Assembly (NCBI RefSeq): GCF_037652055.1
Contig: NZ_JBBKAH010000006.1
Location: 62,001 to 126,000, forward strand
Origin: Pelagibius sp037652055
Lineage (GTDB): Bacteria > Pseudomonadota > Alphaproteobacteria > Kiloniellales > Kiloniellaceae
Length of the DNA stretch: 64,000 nucleotides
Direction of reading: 5' to 3'
Positions 54,373 through 61,020 of this stretch are shown one piece after another; the first letter of the stretch is position 1; each line of letters begins with the position of its first letter. The position numbers were made by a program, and so were the translations under genes. Under the pieces are notes generated by a model. The model was not told the DNA's origin. It saw only the letters and a program-made list of their open reading frames with translations, and ran no database searches.

Positions 54373-55866
54373 TCAGGCGGCCGGCGTCACGGAACGCAGC
54401 CGCATGAGCAGCGGCCCGCGCGGGCGCAGGGTGATCATCGGTTCCGGCTCCACCTTCTGCCCGGGCAGAAGCTGGAGGTCAAACCGCTGGGCAATTCCCG
54501 AAATCGCGATCATCGATTCGAGAATGGCGAAGCGCTCGCCGAGGCAGGTCCGGGGCCCATCGCTGAACGGGAAATAGGCGAAGCGCTGGGCGGCACCCTG
54601 GCCGTCTTCAAAGCGCTCGGGGTCGAAGCCTTCCGGATTGTCCCACAGCTCCGGCCGGCGGTGCACCGCGAACATGTTCATCATGACGAAGCTGCCGGCC
54701 TTCACCGGAATGCCGCCGATCACATCGTCGGCGACGGCGGTGCGCGAGAAGGTCCACAGCGGCGGATAGAGCCGCAGCGTCTCGTCGAACACCATGCGGG
54801 TGTACTTCAGTGCCGGCAGGTCGGCGAAGCCGGCAAGGCGGCCGTTCAGCGCGCCCTGCGCCTCGCTGCGCAGGCGGCGCAGGGATTCGGGATGCAGCGA
54901 CAGCAGGTGCCAGCACCAGCTGAGCGCGTTGGCCGTGGTCTCGTGCCCGGCCAGGATCATCGACAGGATCTGCTTGCAGAGCTGATCGTCGCTGCGCGCG
55001 CCCTGGTTGGCGAGCAGCATGTCGAGCAGGTCGCCCACGCCATCGCTGTTCACGCCATCTTTTTCCGGGCCATCTTCTTCTGGGCTATCATTGCTCACCT
55101 GCGCAGCCGCACGGCGGGCGGCGATGAGGCCGAGCACGAAACGGTCGAGCACGCCGAGTGCCTCGCGCACCGCCCGGTTCCGCCGGGTCGGCAGCCAGCG
55201 CGGCGCGTTGAGCGGCGACCAGATACGCTGCTCGGCATCGCGCAGCACCACGGTCAAGGCATCGAACACGCCCTCGTGCTGGCGGTCGAGGCGCAGGCTG
55301 AAGAGCGTGCGCATGAGAATGTCGAGGGTGAGGTGCATCATCTCCGGGATCACGTCGATGACCCCGTCGCGCGCCGCGATGCCTTGCCAGCGCTGCTGCA
55401 GGTCGGCTACCGCGCCCTGCATTTCGGCGGTCATGCGACGCAGCTGGCACCCCTGAAAGCTGCGCGCCGCCGTGCGACGCTGCGACAACCATTCGTCGCC
55501 CTCGGCGAGGAAGATCCCGCCGCCGAGGATCGAGCGCATGACGTCGTAGAACTTGCTCTTTTCGTAGTTCAGGCGGTTGTCCTGCAGCACGTGCCGGATC
55601 ATCGTCGGATTGTTCAGCATCAGCACTTTGTCGAGGCCGAAGCGCAGTTCCACGGCGTCGCCGTGGTCGCGCGCGATGCGGGTGAAAAAGCGCAGAGGGT
55701 CGGCACTCATTTCCGGCAGGTGGCCGAGCAGGGCGTGGCCCGCGGGCTTTGCCGGAACAAGGGGTTTCGCCGGAACAGCAGACTTCGCCGGCAGGGCGCG
55801 TGAACGCCGGGCGGCATCGCGGCCGACGGCGTCTTCAGCGGAAAGATGATCGATGACCAGGCTCAT
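54373..55866 (-). CDS. Cytochrome P450 with repeat-expanded segments
   Basis: Heme monooxygenase of 497 residues. The I-helix oxygen motif is AGHETT (306-311), the K-helix ExxR is ETLR (362-365), and the heme loop FPFSDGPRTCLGERF places the ligand at Cys441. Overall similarity is to soluble bacterial class E-type enzymes acting on fatty or terpenoid chains. The N-terminus has a hexapeptide PAKxxV repeat (about 26-43), and an acidic xxDGx pentapeptide repeat lies before helix G/H (about 258-277); both are DNA-level tandem repeats. Third gene after luxI. Redox partner not in the window. Confidence 0.93.
   Translation of the reverse strand: MSLVIDHLSAEDAVGRDAARRSRALPAKSAVPAKPLVPAKPAGHALLGHLPEMSADPLRFFTRIARDHGDAVELRFGLDKVLMLNNPTMIRHVLQDNRLNYEKSKFYDVMRSILGGGIFLAEGDEWLSQRRTAARSFQGCQLRRMTAEMQGAVADLQQRWQGIAARDGVIDVIPEMMHLTLDILMRTLFSLRLDRQHEGVFDALTVVLRDAEQRIWSPLNAPRWLPTRRNRAVREALGVLDRFVLGLIAARRAAAQVSNDSPEEDGPEKDGVNSDGVGDLLDMLLANQGARSDDQLCKQILSMILAGHETTANALSWCWHLLSLHPESLRRLRSEAQGALNGRLAGFADLPALKYTRMVFDETLRLYPPLWTFSRTAVADDVIGGIPVKAGSFVMMNMFAVHRRPELWDNPEGFDPERFEDGQGAAQRFAYFPFSDGPRTCLGERFAILESMIAISGIAQRFDLQLLPGQKVEPEPMITLRPRGPLLMRLRSVTPAA
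55036..55095. repeat. Four 15-bp tandem repeats inside the P450 gene
   Basis: Units begin at 55036, 55051, 55066 and 55081, sharing the core GCCATC (GCTATC in the last). They encode acidic pentapeptides of type xxDGx in a surface loop. Lengths in multiples of three keep the frame, so copy number can vary without loss of the enzyme. Confidence 0.75.
55738..55791. repeat. Three 18-bp tandem repeats in the P450 5' end
   Basis: Units at 55738-55755, 55756-55773 and 55774-55791, each ending CGCCGG or TGCCGG on the plus strand. They encode a PAKxxV hexapeptide repeat in the N-terminal extension before the catalytic fold. Confidence 0.7.
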
Positions 55867-55904
55867 GACTTTCCCCTCAATCCCTTCCTCGGATCCGGTC
55901 GCGG

Positions 55905-55931
55905 CCCCGGGGGGCCCGCAGGCCCCCGGGG
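55905..55931 (-). terminator. GC-rich hairpin between the 85-aa gene and the P450
   Basis: A perfect 9-bp stem (CCCCGGGGG and CCCCCGGGG) around a 9-nt loop, in the 78-bp gap inside the luxI operon. No T-run follows on the minus strand. It could separate expression of the luxI part from the biosynthetic part by attenuation or mRNA processing. Confidence 0.5.
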
Positions 55932-55944
55932 TCCGGCGAGCGCC

Positions 55945-56202
55945 CTAGTGGCGCTGGTGCATCGCGCCGGCAGAGGCGGCAAGCTGGTTGGCGCCGTTGC
56001 GGTCGATGCGGGCAATCGACTTCTCAGACAGGGCGATGGAATCCGAGACCGCCTCGGCTGCGACGCCGATCAGATGAGCGGCGAAAGGCAGGCCGGTGCG
56101 CTCGGCTTCGATCCGCAAATAGTCGAGGCAGCGCTTGATGGCAGCCGCGTCCTGCAGCGGGTCGCAGAGCTTCAGTTCGATGGGATCGTTGTTGTCAGAC
56201 AT
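55945..56202 (-). CDS. 85-aa protein downstream of luxI, candidate CinS-like antirepressor
   Basis: Small acidic-to-neutral helical protein. The ATG has AAGGAG at 6 nt spacing, a very strong start. Core: IKRCLDYLRIEAERTGLPFAAHLIGVAAEAVSDSIALSEKSIA, two amphipathic helices. It starts 23 nt after luxI. In Rhizobium leguminosarum cinI is followed by cinS, a small protein that binds the XRE repressor PraR; a PraR-like gene lies here upstream of luxR. Size, position and helix pattern fit that role, but homology is unproven. It could also be a small partner of the P450 or LuxI. Confidence 0.8.
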   Translation of the reverse strand: MSDNNDPIELKLCDPLQDAAAIKRCLDYLRIEAERTGLPFAAHLIGVAAEAVSDSIALSEKSIARIDRNGANQLAASAGAMHQRH

Positions 56203-56225
56203 TTCATTCTCCTTGCAGTGAAGGT

Positions 56226-56909
56226 TTAGGCAACCGCCGCCTCGTGGAGGAACGGCGCGTTGCGGATGACCGAGCCTTGAATGCCGCCAACCGCGCGCAG
56301 GCTCGCCAGGGTCGCGTGGTTCATGTCGAAGCGGCCGGTGTAGGCCAGCGCGCCGTCGATCCGGTAGCCCTGCGATTGCCATTTCGGCGGGCAGCCGAGG
56401 CGCGGGAGCAGGCGTTCCATGCGCGCGTCGTAGACCGTAATGAGTTCGCGGATACCGAAGGCGATGCAGGTCTCGGTCACCGCGCAGAGCAGTTCGCTGC
56501 TGGCGCGCCCGCGGGCGCCGCGGCCTTCCACGGCAAAGCGGCTGCCTTCCCAGATCAGCGGATGGTAGGGCGCACGGGAGCCGTCGAGGAGTTGCGGAAA
56601 GACGTCGCGCAGCATGTAGGGGCCGGTTGTCGGGAGGAAACGCCAGCTGCCGATGAGCCCGTCCTCGCCGCTGCCGTAGGCCAGCAGGTAGATCGGATAG
56701 AGCGCGTCAAACTCGTCGCGCTCCTCGCAGCCGGCATCCGGGGAGGTGGCATCCGCGAGGGTGGCATCCGTACTCACGCCCGCCGGGACGTCGGCCACCG
56801 GCACGTTCCATCCCAGGCGCTGCTTGAACACGCGGTAGCGCTGCCGGAACATCCTCCGCAGATCACCTGCGTAGTTCGCATAAAGGTCTGGTGTTACAAC
56901 GTCGATCAC
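56226..56909 (-). CDS. Acyl-homoserine-lactone synthase, LuxI family
   Basis: Makes an N-acyl-homoserine lactone from SAM and an acyl-ACP or acyl-CoA. 227 residues from a GTG preceded by GGAGGGGG. The invariant residues Arg24, Phe28 and Trp34 stand at the canonical positions; Asp65, Asp68, Arg90, Glu121 and Arg124 match Asp45, Asp48, Arg70, Glu101 and Arg104, shifted by a 20-residue insertion at about 40-60. The insertion contains the pentapeptide repeat DATLA-DATSP from a 15-bp DNA repeat. Downstream of luxR, with a candidate lux box before it. The acyl group is unknown. Confidence 0.95.
   Translation of the reverse strand: MIDVVTPDLYANYAGDLRRMFRQRYRVFKQRLGWNVPVADVPAGVSTDATLADATSPDAGCEERDEFDALYPIYLLAYGSGEDGLIGSWRFLPTTGPYMLRDVFPQLLDGSRAPYHPLIWEGSRFAVEGRGARGRASSELLCAVTETCIAFGIRELITVYDARMERLLPRLGCPPKWQSQGYRIDGALAYTGRFDMNHATLASLRAVGGIQGSVIRNAPFLHEAAVA
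56734..56778. repeat. 15-bp tandem repeat within luxI
   Basis: Two near-identical units at 56734-56748 and 56749-56763 (GCATCCG then G-rich) and a partial third beginning GCATCCG at 56764. They encode the insertion between Trp34 and the first catalytic Asp, a place where canonical LuxI proteins have a short loop. Confidence 0.75.
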
Positions 56910-56968
56910 GGTCGTTACCCCCTCCGATCGCCTTCGCAGACGATTGGACAGGCAAGGCCGGCGGGGAG

Positions 56969-56992
56969 CATCCCCCCAGAAATGGGGGGATG
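56969..56992 (-). promoter_or_regulatory. Candidate lux box upstream of luxI
   Basis: Perfect inverted repeat with 9-bp arms CATCCCCCC and GGGGGGATG around AGAAAT. It ends 59 nt before the luxI GTG and 67 nt after the luxR stop. There is no T-run on either side, so a terminator is less likely. LuxR-type operators are 18-22 bp dyads centred near -42, which fits this place. Confidence 0.6.
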
Positions 56993-57058
56993 GGATTAAC
57001 GTTTTGATCTAACGAAGAAAATGCACGGGACGCGGTGTCGGGCAAAGGCGCCGGGGCG

Positions 57059-57844
57059 CTAGGGCACGATGTATCCCAGCACGATGGCCTTGACCACGGC
57101 GTGGTGTTTGGAGAAGACGCCCAGCTTGCGGCTCACGTTCTTCAGGTGGAACAGCACCGTTTCCTCGGAAATCTTGAGGATCTGGCCGCACTCCCAGGCG
57201 GTTTTGCCGCGCGCGGTCCACAACAGGCAGTCGCGCTCGCGGTCGGTCAGGCGGACCCGCTGCCCCTCGCCGGCCTCTGCAGCGAGAGCCAGGAAGGCTT
57301 CGTGGGTGTTCACCGCCAGCCACATGAGATCGCGGAACCCGTGGTGGAAGGTCTCTTCAAACACGCGCTCGCTGACGTTGCTGACGACACTGAGGGTCGA
57401 CAACCCGCCGTCGGGTCCGTGAATCGGGATGGTGGCACCGTTGGTGATGCCATGGTCGCGCGCCTCGTTGAGAACCTTGCGCTGACCGTTGGACAGGTCG
57501 TTGCGGCCGTCGATCTCACGCCAGGTGAACGGCATCAGGCGGCCGAGGGCCACCTGCAGGGTCGGGTCGAGATCGCCGTAGTCGCGGGCCAGATAATAGT
57601 CGACCCAGGCATCCGGCAGGGTGGCGAGAAACTCGTGCACCTGGTTGCCGCTGCGCGATCCCGGCGGCACGAAGGAGCGCAGCTTCTTGCCCAGCGGCGG
57701 GCGAACATGGACGTAGGCGAAGCGCTCGAATCCCAGATGCTGGAGCACGCCCTCCAGGCGGGCGCCGATCTCGGCCGTGCTGCCGGCCTCGGCCAGCCAC
57801 TCGACGTAACCGCCGACATCGCCCGCTACCGGCAGACTGCTCAT
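57059..57844 (-). CDS. LuxR family autoinducer-binding regulator
   Basis: Quorum-sensing receptor of 261 residues. The autoinducer domain (about 20-180) keeps Trp80, Tyr84, Asp93-Pro94, Trp108 and Gly136, the residues that line the AHL pocket and hold the lactone. The C-terminal HTH (about 198-256, LTDRERDCLLWTARGKTAWECGQILKISEETVLFHLKNVSRKLG) keeps Glu203 and Gly213. The GGAGG lies 6 nt before the ATG but inside a 9-bp hairpin. Upstream of luxI, same strand, 149 bp apart. Confidence 0.95.
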   Translation of the reverse strand: MSSLPVAGDVGGYVEWLAEAGSTAEIGARLEGVLQHLGFERFAYVHVRPPLGKKLRSFVPPGSRSGNQVHEFLATLPDAWVDYYLARDYGDLDPTLQVALGRLMPFTWREIDGRNDLSNGQRKVLNEARDHGITNGATIPIHGPDGGLSTLSVVSNVSERVFEETFHHGFRDLMWLAVNTHEAFLALAAEAGEGQRVRLTDRERDCLLWTARGKTAWECGQILKISEETVLFHLKNVSRKLGVFSKHHAVVKAIVLGYIVP

Positions 57845-57846
57845 GG

Positions 57847-57869
57847 CCGGCCTCCCCGGCGGAGGCCGG
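57847..57869 (-). promoter_or_regulatory. Hairpin sequestering the luxR Shine-Dalgarno
   Basis: Perfect 9-bp stem with arms CCGGCCTCC (57869-57861) and GGAGGCCGG (57855-57847) and a 5-nt loop. The 3' arm contains the GGAGG that serves luxR, and it ends 2 nt before the ATG. In RNA the ribosome site would be fully paired, suggesting translational control, for example by temperature, a trans-acting RNA or protein. Confidence 0.65.
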
Positions 57870-57899
57870 ACGACCGCCCTGCAGCCACGGCTACAGCCT

Positions 57900-57923
57900 C
57901 CAAGGGGCGTGAAAGCCCCTTGG
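57900..57923 (-). promoter_or_regulatory. Candidate operator (lux box-like dyad) upstream of luxR
   Basis: Perfect inverted repeat with 9-bp arms CCAAGGGGC and GCCCCTTGG around GTGAAA, same 9-6-9 geometry as the dyad before luxI, and 55 nt before the luxR ATG. The arm sequences differ from the luxI dyad, so the two may bind different proteins (LuxR and the XRE repressor). No T-run follows. Confidence 0.55.
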
Positions 57924-58090
57924 GAGACCGCAACAGACTGACGAAAATTCGGCCCGCGCAGACCGGGCCACCAGAGGAAATAAGGTATACGAACGATCGC
58001 CCGCGGCTGGCTGGCAGCCGCGCCGGAATCCTATTCAGGGTTCCCGCTTCGATGTGCGCCGTCCGATCCTCCCTTGCGCCTGCCGGGCGT

Positions 58091-58540
58091 TCAGCCTTCG
58101 GCAGGGCGCCCCAACGTCTTCAAAAGCGACAAGACTTCAGCCCGTACCTTCGCATCAGGAATTCTATAGTAAGAGCTGATCAATTGTAACGTTTCACGCT
58201 GGTTGGTGAAGTCGGGGTCAGACGAATGGATGCTGCCTGACGACGCAGATCCGGCGTCCGAGCCTGCGGTCGCCCCGCCATCACCCTCGGCCTCGACCCC
58301 TTCGAAGAAATAGGTCACCGGCACGCTTAGGATGCGCGAGAGCTCGTAGAGCTTGCTCGCGCTGATGCGATTGGCACCGCGCTCGTACTTCTGGATCTGC
58401 TGAAAAGTCAGCCCCAACGCGTTGGCCAGCTTTTCCTGCGAGTAGCCAAGAAACACTCGGCGCAGGCGGACCCGACCGCCAACGTGAACGTCTACGGGGT
58501 GCGCCTGTCTGGCTTTCCCCATGGTCTGATGAGCAAGCAT
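58091..58540 (-). CDS. XRE family regulator, PraR-like, adjacent to the quorum-sensing genes
   Basis: 149 residues. The HTH at about 20-78 (GGRVRLRRVFLGYSQEKLANALGLTFQQIQKYERGANRISASKLYELSRILSVPVTYFF) is the conserved alphaproteobacterial type of Rhizobium PraR, which represses quorum-sensing regulators. A Ser/Gly/Asp-rich linker (about 88-112) leads to the C-terminal helices LQLISSYYRIPDAKVRAEVLSLLKTLG. GGGAG lies 5 nt before the ATG. The paralogue at 35540-35995 shares the HTH but not the linker. It lies 246 bp upstream of luxR on the same strand. Confidence 0.9.
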   Translation of the reverse strand: MLAHQTMGKARQAHPVDVHVGGRVRLRRVFLGYSQEKLANALGLTFQQIQKYERGANRISASKLYELSRILSVPVTYFFEGVEAEGDGGATAGSDAGSASSGSIHSSDPDFTNQRETLQLISSYYRIPDAKVRAEVLSLLKTLGRPAEG

Positions 58541-58898
58541 CCGTTCTCCCTACTGATCGAGAATTCCATGACCCCGGGGAAATCTATGCGAAATCGCTAT
58601 GAAGTCACAAAGGAAAAATTCGCGCAAAACTGGTAAATTATCAACTTTCCCCACAATTCATGGAGTGACTCCGGCAGAATCAGTTGTTAACCATGTAGAA
58701 AATTGAAATAACCTCTAGAACTATACTCTAAGGTTACTGCGCGGCGAATTTACAACCTTAAGGGGAGTCCAGGTTGCAACGCTAGGACGCCGGGGCGGCA
58801 TCCGCGGCCAGCGCGCGCGTTCCGGGCTATGTCGCTCCGGGCTATGTCGCTCCGGGCTATGTCGTCTGGGTCATGCCGGCGGCGGCATGCCGCCGCGG
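58541..58898. other. Intergenic region between the sensor kinase gene and the PraR-like gene
   Basis: 358 bp, AT-rich at 58575-58760. It contains a possible minus-strand promoter for the XRE gene (TTGTGA as -35 at 58610-58605 and TAGATT as -10, 18-nt spacing), a TTCTCCCTACTGATC segment near the XRE start that resembles the TTCTCCTCTGATC half of the dyad before the other XRE gene, and three 15-bp tandem repeats at 58821-58865. No gene is evident. Confidence 0.45.
58821..58865. repeat. Three 15-bp tandem repeats downstream of the sensor kinase gene
   Basis: Unit TCCGGGCTATGTCGC, two identical copies and a third with one final-base change, 34 bp beyond the kinase stop codon. Non-coding by my reading. 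Same unit length as repeats in luxI and the P450. Confidence 0.85.
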
Positions 58899-60524
58899 CT
58901 ATGCGGCCAGGGGCCAGCGCAGAACGAAACGGGCCCCGCGGCCCTGGGCGCCGTCCTCGACGGTCAGGTCGCCCCCCAGAGAGCGGGCGGCCGAGCGGGC
59001 GACGGAAAGGCCAAGCCCGGTCCCGGTGATGCCCCCCACCTCCCGCGCCCGCCAGTAGGGCTGAAAGATCGCTTCGCGAAGGGCCGGTGGCACCCCGGGG
59101 CCGGAATCGGTCACCGCGACGACGACTTCTCCGCCCTCGCGCGCCAGTTCCACCTCGATGTTGCCGACGCCGCGCGAGTACTTGATCGCGTTCTGCATCA
59201 GGTTCGACAGGATGGTATGCAGGGCGGCGTCGCTGGTCCCCGGCAGCGGCGTCTCGATCCGGTCCCGCAGCACCATCTGCTGGCGTGCTCGGAGGGCGAC
59301 GGAAACTTCGCGCCACACGGCGTTGCAGAAGCGGCCGAGATCGAGCGGCTCCCGCCCGTGGCCGTCTTCTGCCGCCTCGACCCGGCCCATCATAAGGACG
59401 TCGTCCACCAGCCGCGCCAGCGTGCTGACCGCGCGGCGGATAGTCTTGGTTTCCTCCCGCCGCTCTGCCTCGGACATCTGGTCGCCGAAGCGCTCCAGCA
59501 TGTCGGCAGAGGTGCCGATAGCCTGCAGTGGCGTGCGCAGCTCGTGCGACACCATGGAAACGAAGGTCGATTTCTGCGAGCGCCGCTGCTTTTCCTGGTA
59601 GAGGGAGATCGACAGCCGGCCCTCGCGCGACACCACCGTGTCCACCCGCTTGATGGCGAGGAAAAGCAGCAGGCAGACCGCCCCCAGGGCGACGATCAGC
59701 AGCGGTGCGACGCTCCACAGCAGATCGTCGCCGGAACGCTGCGCCCGCCACACGATGCTGCCGATCATGGCGCCATCCCCCCCCTGCACCGGACAGCCGA
59801 CATAGCCCGTCGGCACGCCGCCCCGCCGGAAGTGCAGGTTGGCGATGTGCTCACCGACACCGGCGCGGTTGAACAACGTCACGTCCATCGGCTGCAGGAA
59901 GACGAGGACATTGGTCGGCGCGCTCTGTTTGGCGGCCTCGCCGGCTTCGTGGACCGGGGCGACGAGGCTGGCGCCGACCAGGACGAGTTCCTGGTTGTAG
60001 AGCGCAAAGCCCGCAGCCGGTACCGTTTCGATCGATGCGGCGCCACGGGCGGCGGCGACCATCTCGCCGACACCCTCCGGCAGGATGGGTGCCGCGCCCG
60101 GCGCCACCTCCCGGCCGTTTTCAAAGGCGAAGACGGTCTGCCCGCCGGGGCCGATCAGCCAGCCCGCCGCGATGTGGAAATTAGCCTGCAGGTAAGCCGG
60201 CATTTCCTCCCTTGCCCAGCGTTCGTCGAGCTGGGCACCGAGCTTGGCCACGGCGTCGTCCCACCACGCATAGTCGATCACCAGCTGGCGCAGACCCTCC
60301 TTGCGGATCTGCACGACGGACTTGACGAGGTCTTCCTGGGCCAGGGCATCACGCCGGGTCAGGGAGTCGGCGCTCCAATACAACAGCCCGGCCATCACCA
60401 CCAGGCAGATCGCAACCAAGAGCAGTATCGGAAACAACAGGTTCCTGCGCCGTCGCGCGAGAATCTTGCGCGTCGCATCCATGCGTGATGGCGCCTGTTC
60501 CTCACGTCCGGTGATTGTAGCCAT
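58899..60524 (-). CDS. CHASE4-domain sensor histidine kinase (orphan)
   Basis: Membrane kinase of 541 residues. TM1 lies at about 27-48; the periplasmic sensor holds RQLVIDYAWWDDAVAKLG, the W-D-D motif of CHASE4 domains; TM2 is near 255-277 (LLIVALGAVCLLLFLAI). HisKA has FVSMVSHELRTPLQAIG (phospho-His), and HATPase has LSNLMQNAIKYS (N), DSGPGVP (G1) and GTGLGLSVARS (G2). No HAMP or response regulator is seen. I placed the start at MATITGREEQ; an ATG 14 codons in is also possible. Divergent from the ECF sigma gene. Confidence 0.93.
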   Translation of the reverse strand: MATITGREEQAPSRMDATRKILARRRRNLLFPILLLVAICLVVMAGLLYWSADSLTRRDALAQEDLVKSVVQIRKEGLRQLVIDYAWWDDAVAKLGAQLDERWAREEMPAYLQANFHIAAGWLIGPGGQTVFAFENGREVAPGAAPILPEGVGEMVAAARGAASIETVPAAGFALYNQELVLVGASLVAPVHEAGEAAKQSAPTNVLVFLQPMDVTLFNRAGVGEHIANLHFRRGGVPTGYVGCPVQGGDGAMIGSIVWRAQRSGDDLLWSVAPLLIVALGAVCLLLFLAIKRVDTVVSREGRLSISLYQEKQRRSQKSTFVSMVSHELRTPLQAIGTSADMLERFGDQMSEAERREETKTIRRAVSTLARLVDDVLMMGRVEAAEDGHGREPLDLGRFCNAVWREVSVALRARQQMVLRDRIETPLPGTSDAALHTILSNLMQNAIKYSRGVGNIEVELAREGGEVVVAVTDSGPGVPPALREAIFQPYWRAREVGGITGTGLGLSVARSAARSLGGDLTVEDGAQGRGARFVLRWPLAA

Positions 60525-61020
60525 TCCCCCAAGCCTTTTCGGGAATGTGAATTTCAGCCTGTGTCCTTGGCGACGGAGTATAAACGGAATGCCATGGAAG
60601 GCACAGCGCAACGGCCCGGGATTCAGCCCGGATTAAAAAATTCGCGAATTCTTAGTACTACGTCATCGCTTACCCAAAGGGGTCACACCCGGCACAGGTA
60701 GCCCGCCGCTATCTCCGCAATTTTCAGGGGTGCCGCTGCGCGCCAAAGGGCCGCCGCGCCGGACCGTATGACGCGCATTCTTCCTGGTCATCCTTGCCCC
60801 GAGAAGGCAGACTCCCGAAACACGAGTCGCCGCCCCATTGAGACAGTCCAGCGCCGGCCGGAGTCAGCCTCTCCTTGCCCTGCACACGACCGAGCTTCAC
60901 ACCAGTGCCCCCGCCGTTGCCCCCAGACGCCTGGCCCGCGAGATTTTCCACCAGGGTCTTCCTCAGGGTCGAAACGGCCCGCTCGCGCCGGCGGGAAAGC
61001 GGTCTGTCCGGACGAAGCAC
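60525..61020. other. Intergenic region between the sensor kinase and the ECF sigma gene
   Basis: 496 bp with two divergent promoters. A palindrome AATTCGCGAATT lies at 60639-60650 beside an A-run. In-frame extension of the sigma gene through this stretch gives Arg/Pro/Ser-rich sequence without homology, so I treat it as non-coding. No GGAAC-type ECF promoter is clear. Confidence 0.45.

Noticed and set aside
54253..55803. 516-codon plus-strand frame opposite the P450 gene
   Set aside because: No recognisable motif, and it runs through the P450 heme and I-helix codons in antisense.
58821..58865. Three direct repeats considered as a CRISPR remnant
   Set aside because: Units are contiguous, with no spacers, and no cas gene is in the window.
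60838..61020. N-terminal extension of the ECF sigma factor
   Set aside because: The extra 61 codons are not sigma-like; the ATG at 61021 gives the normal family length.
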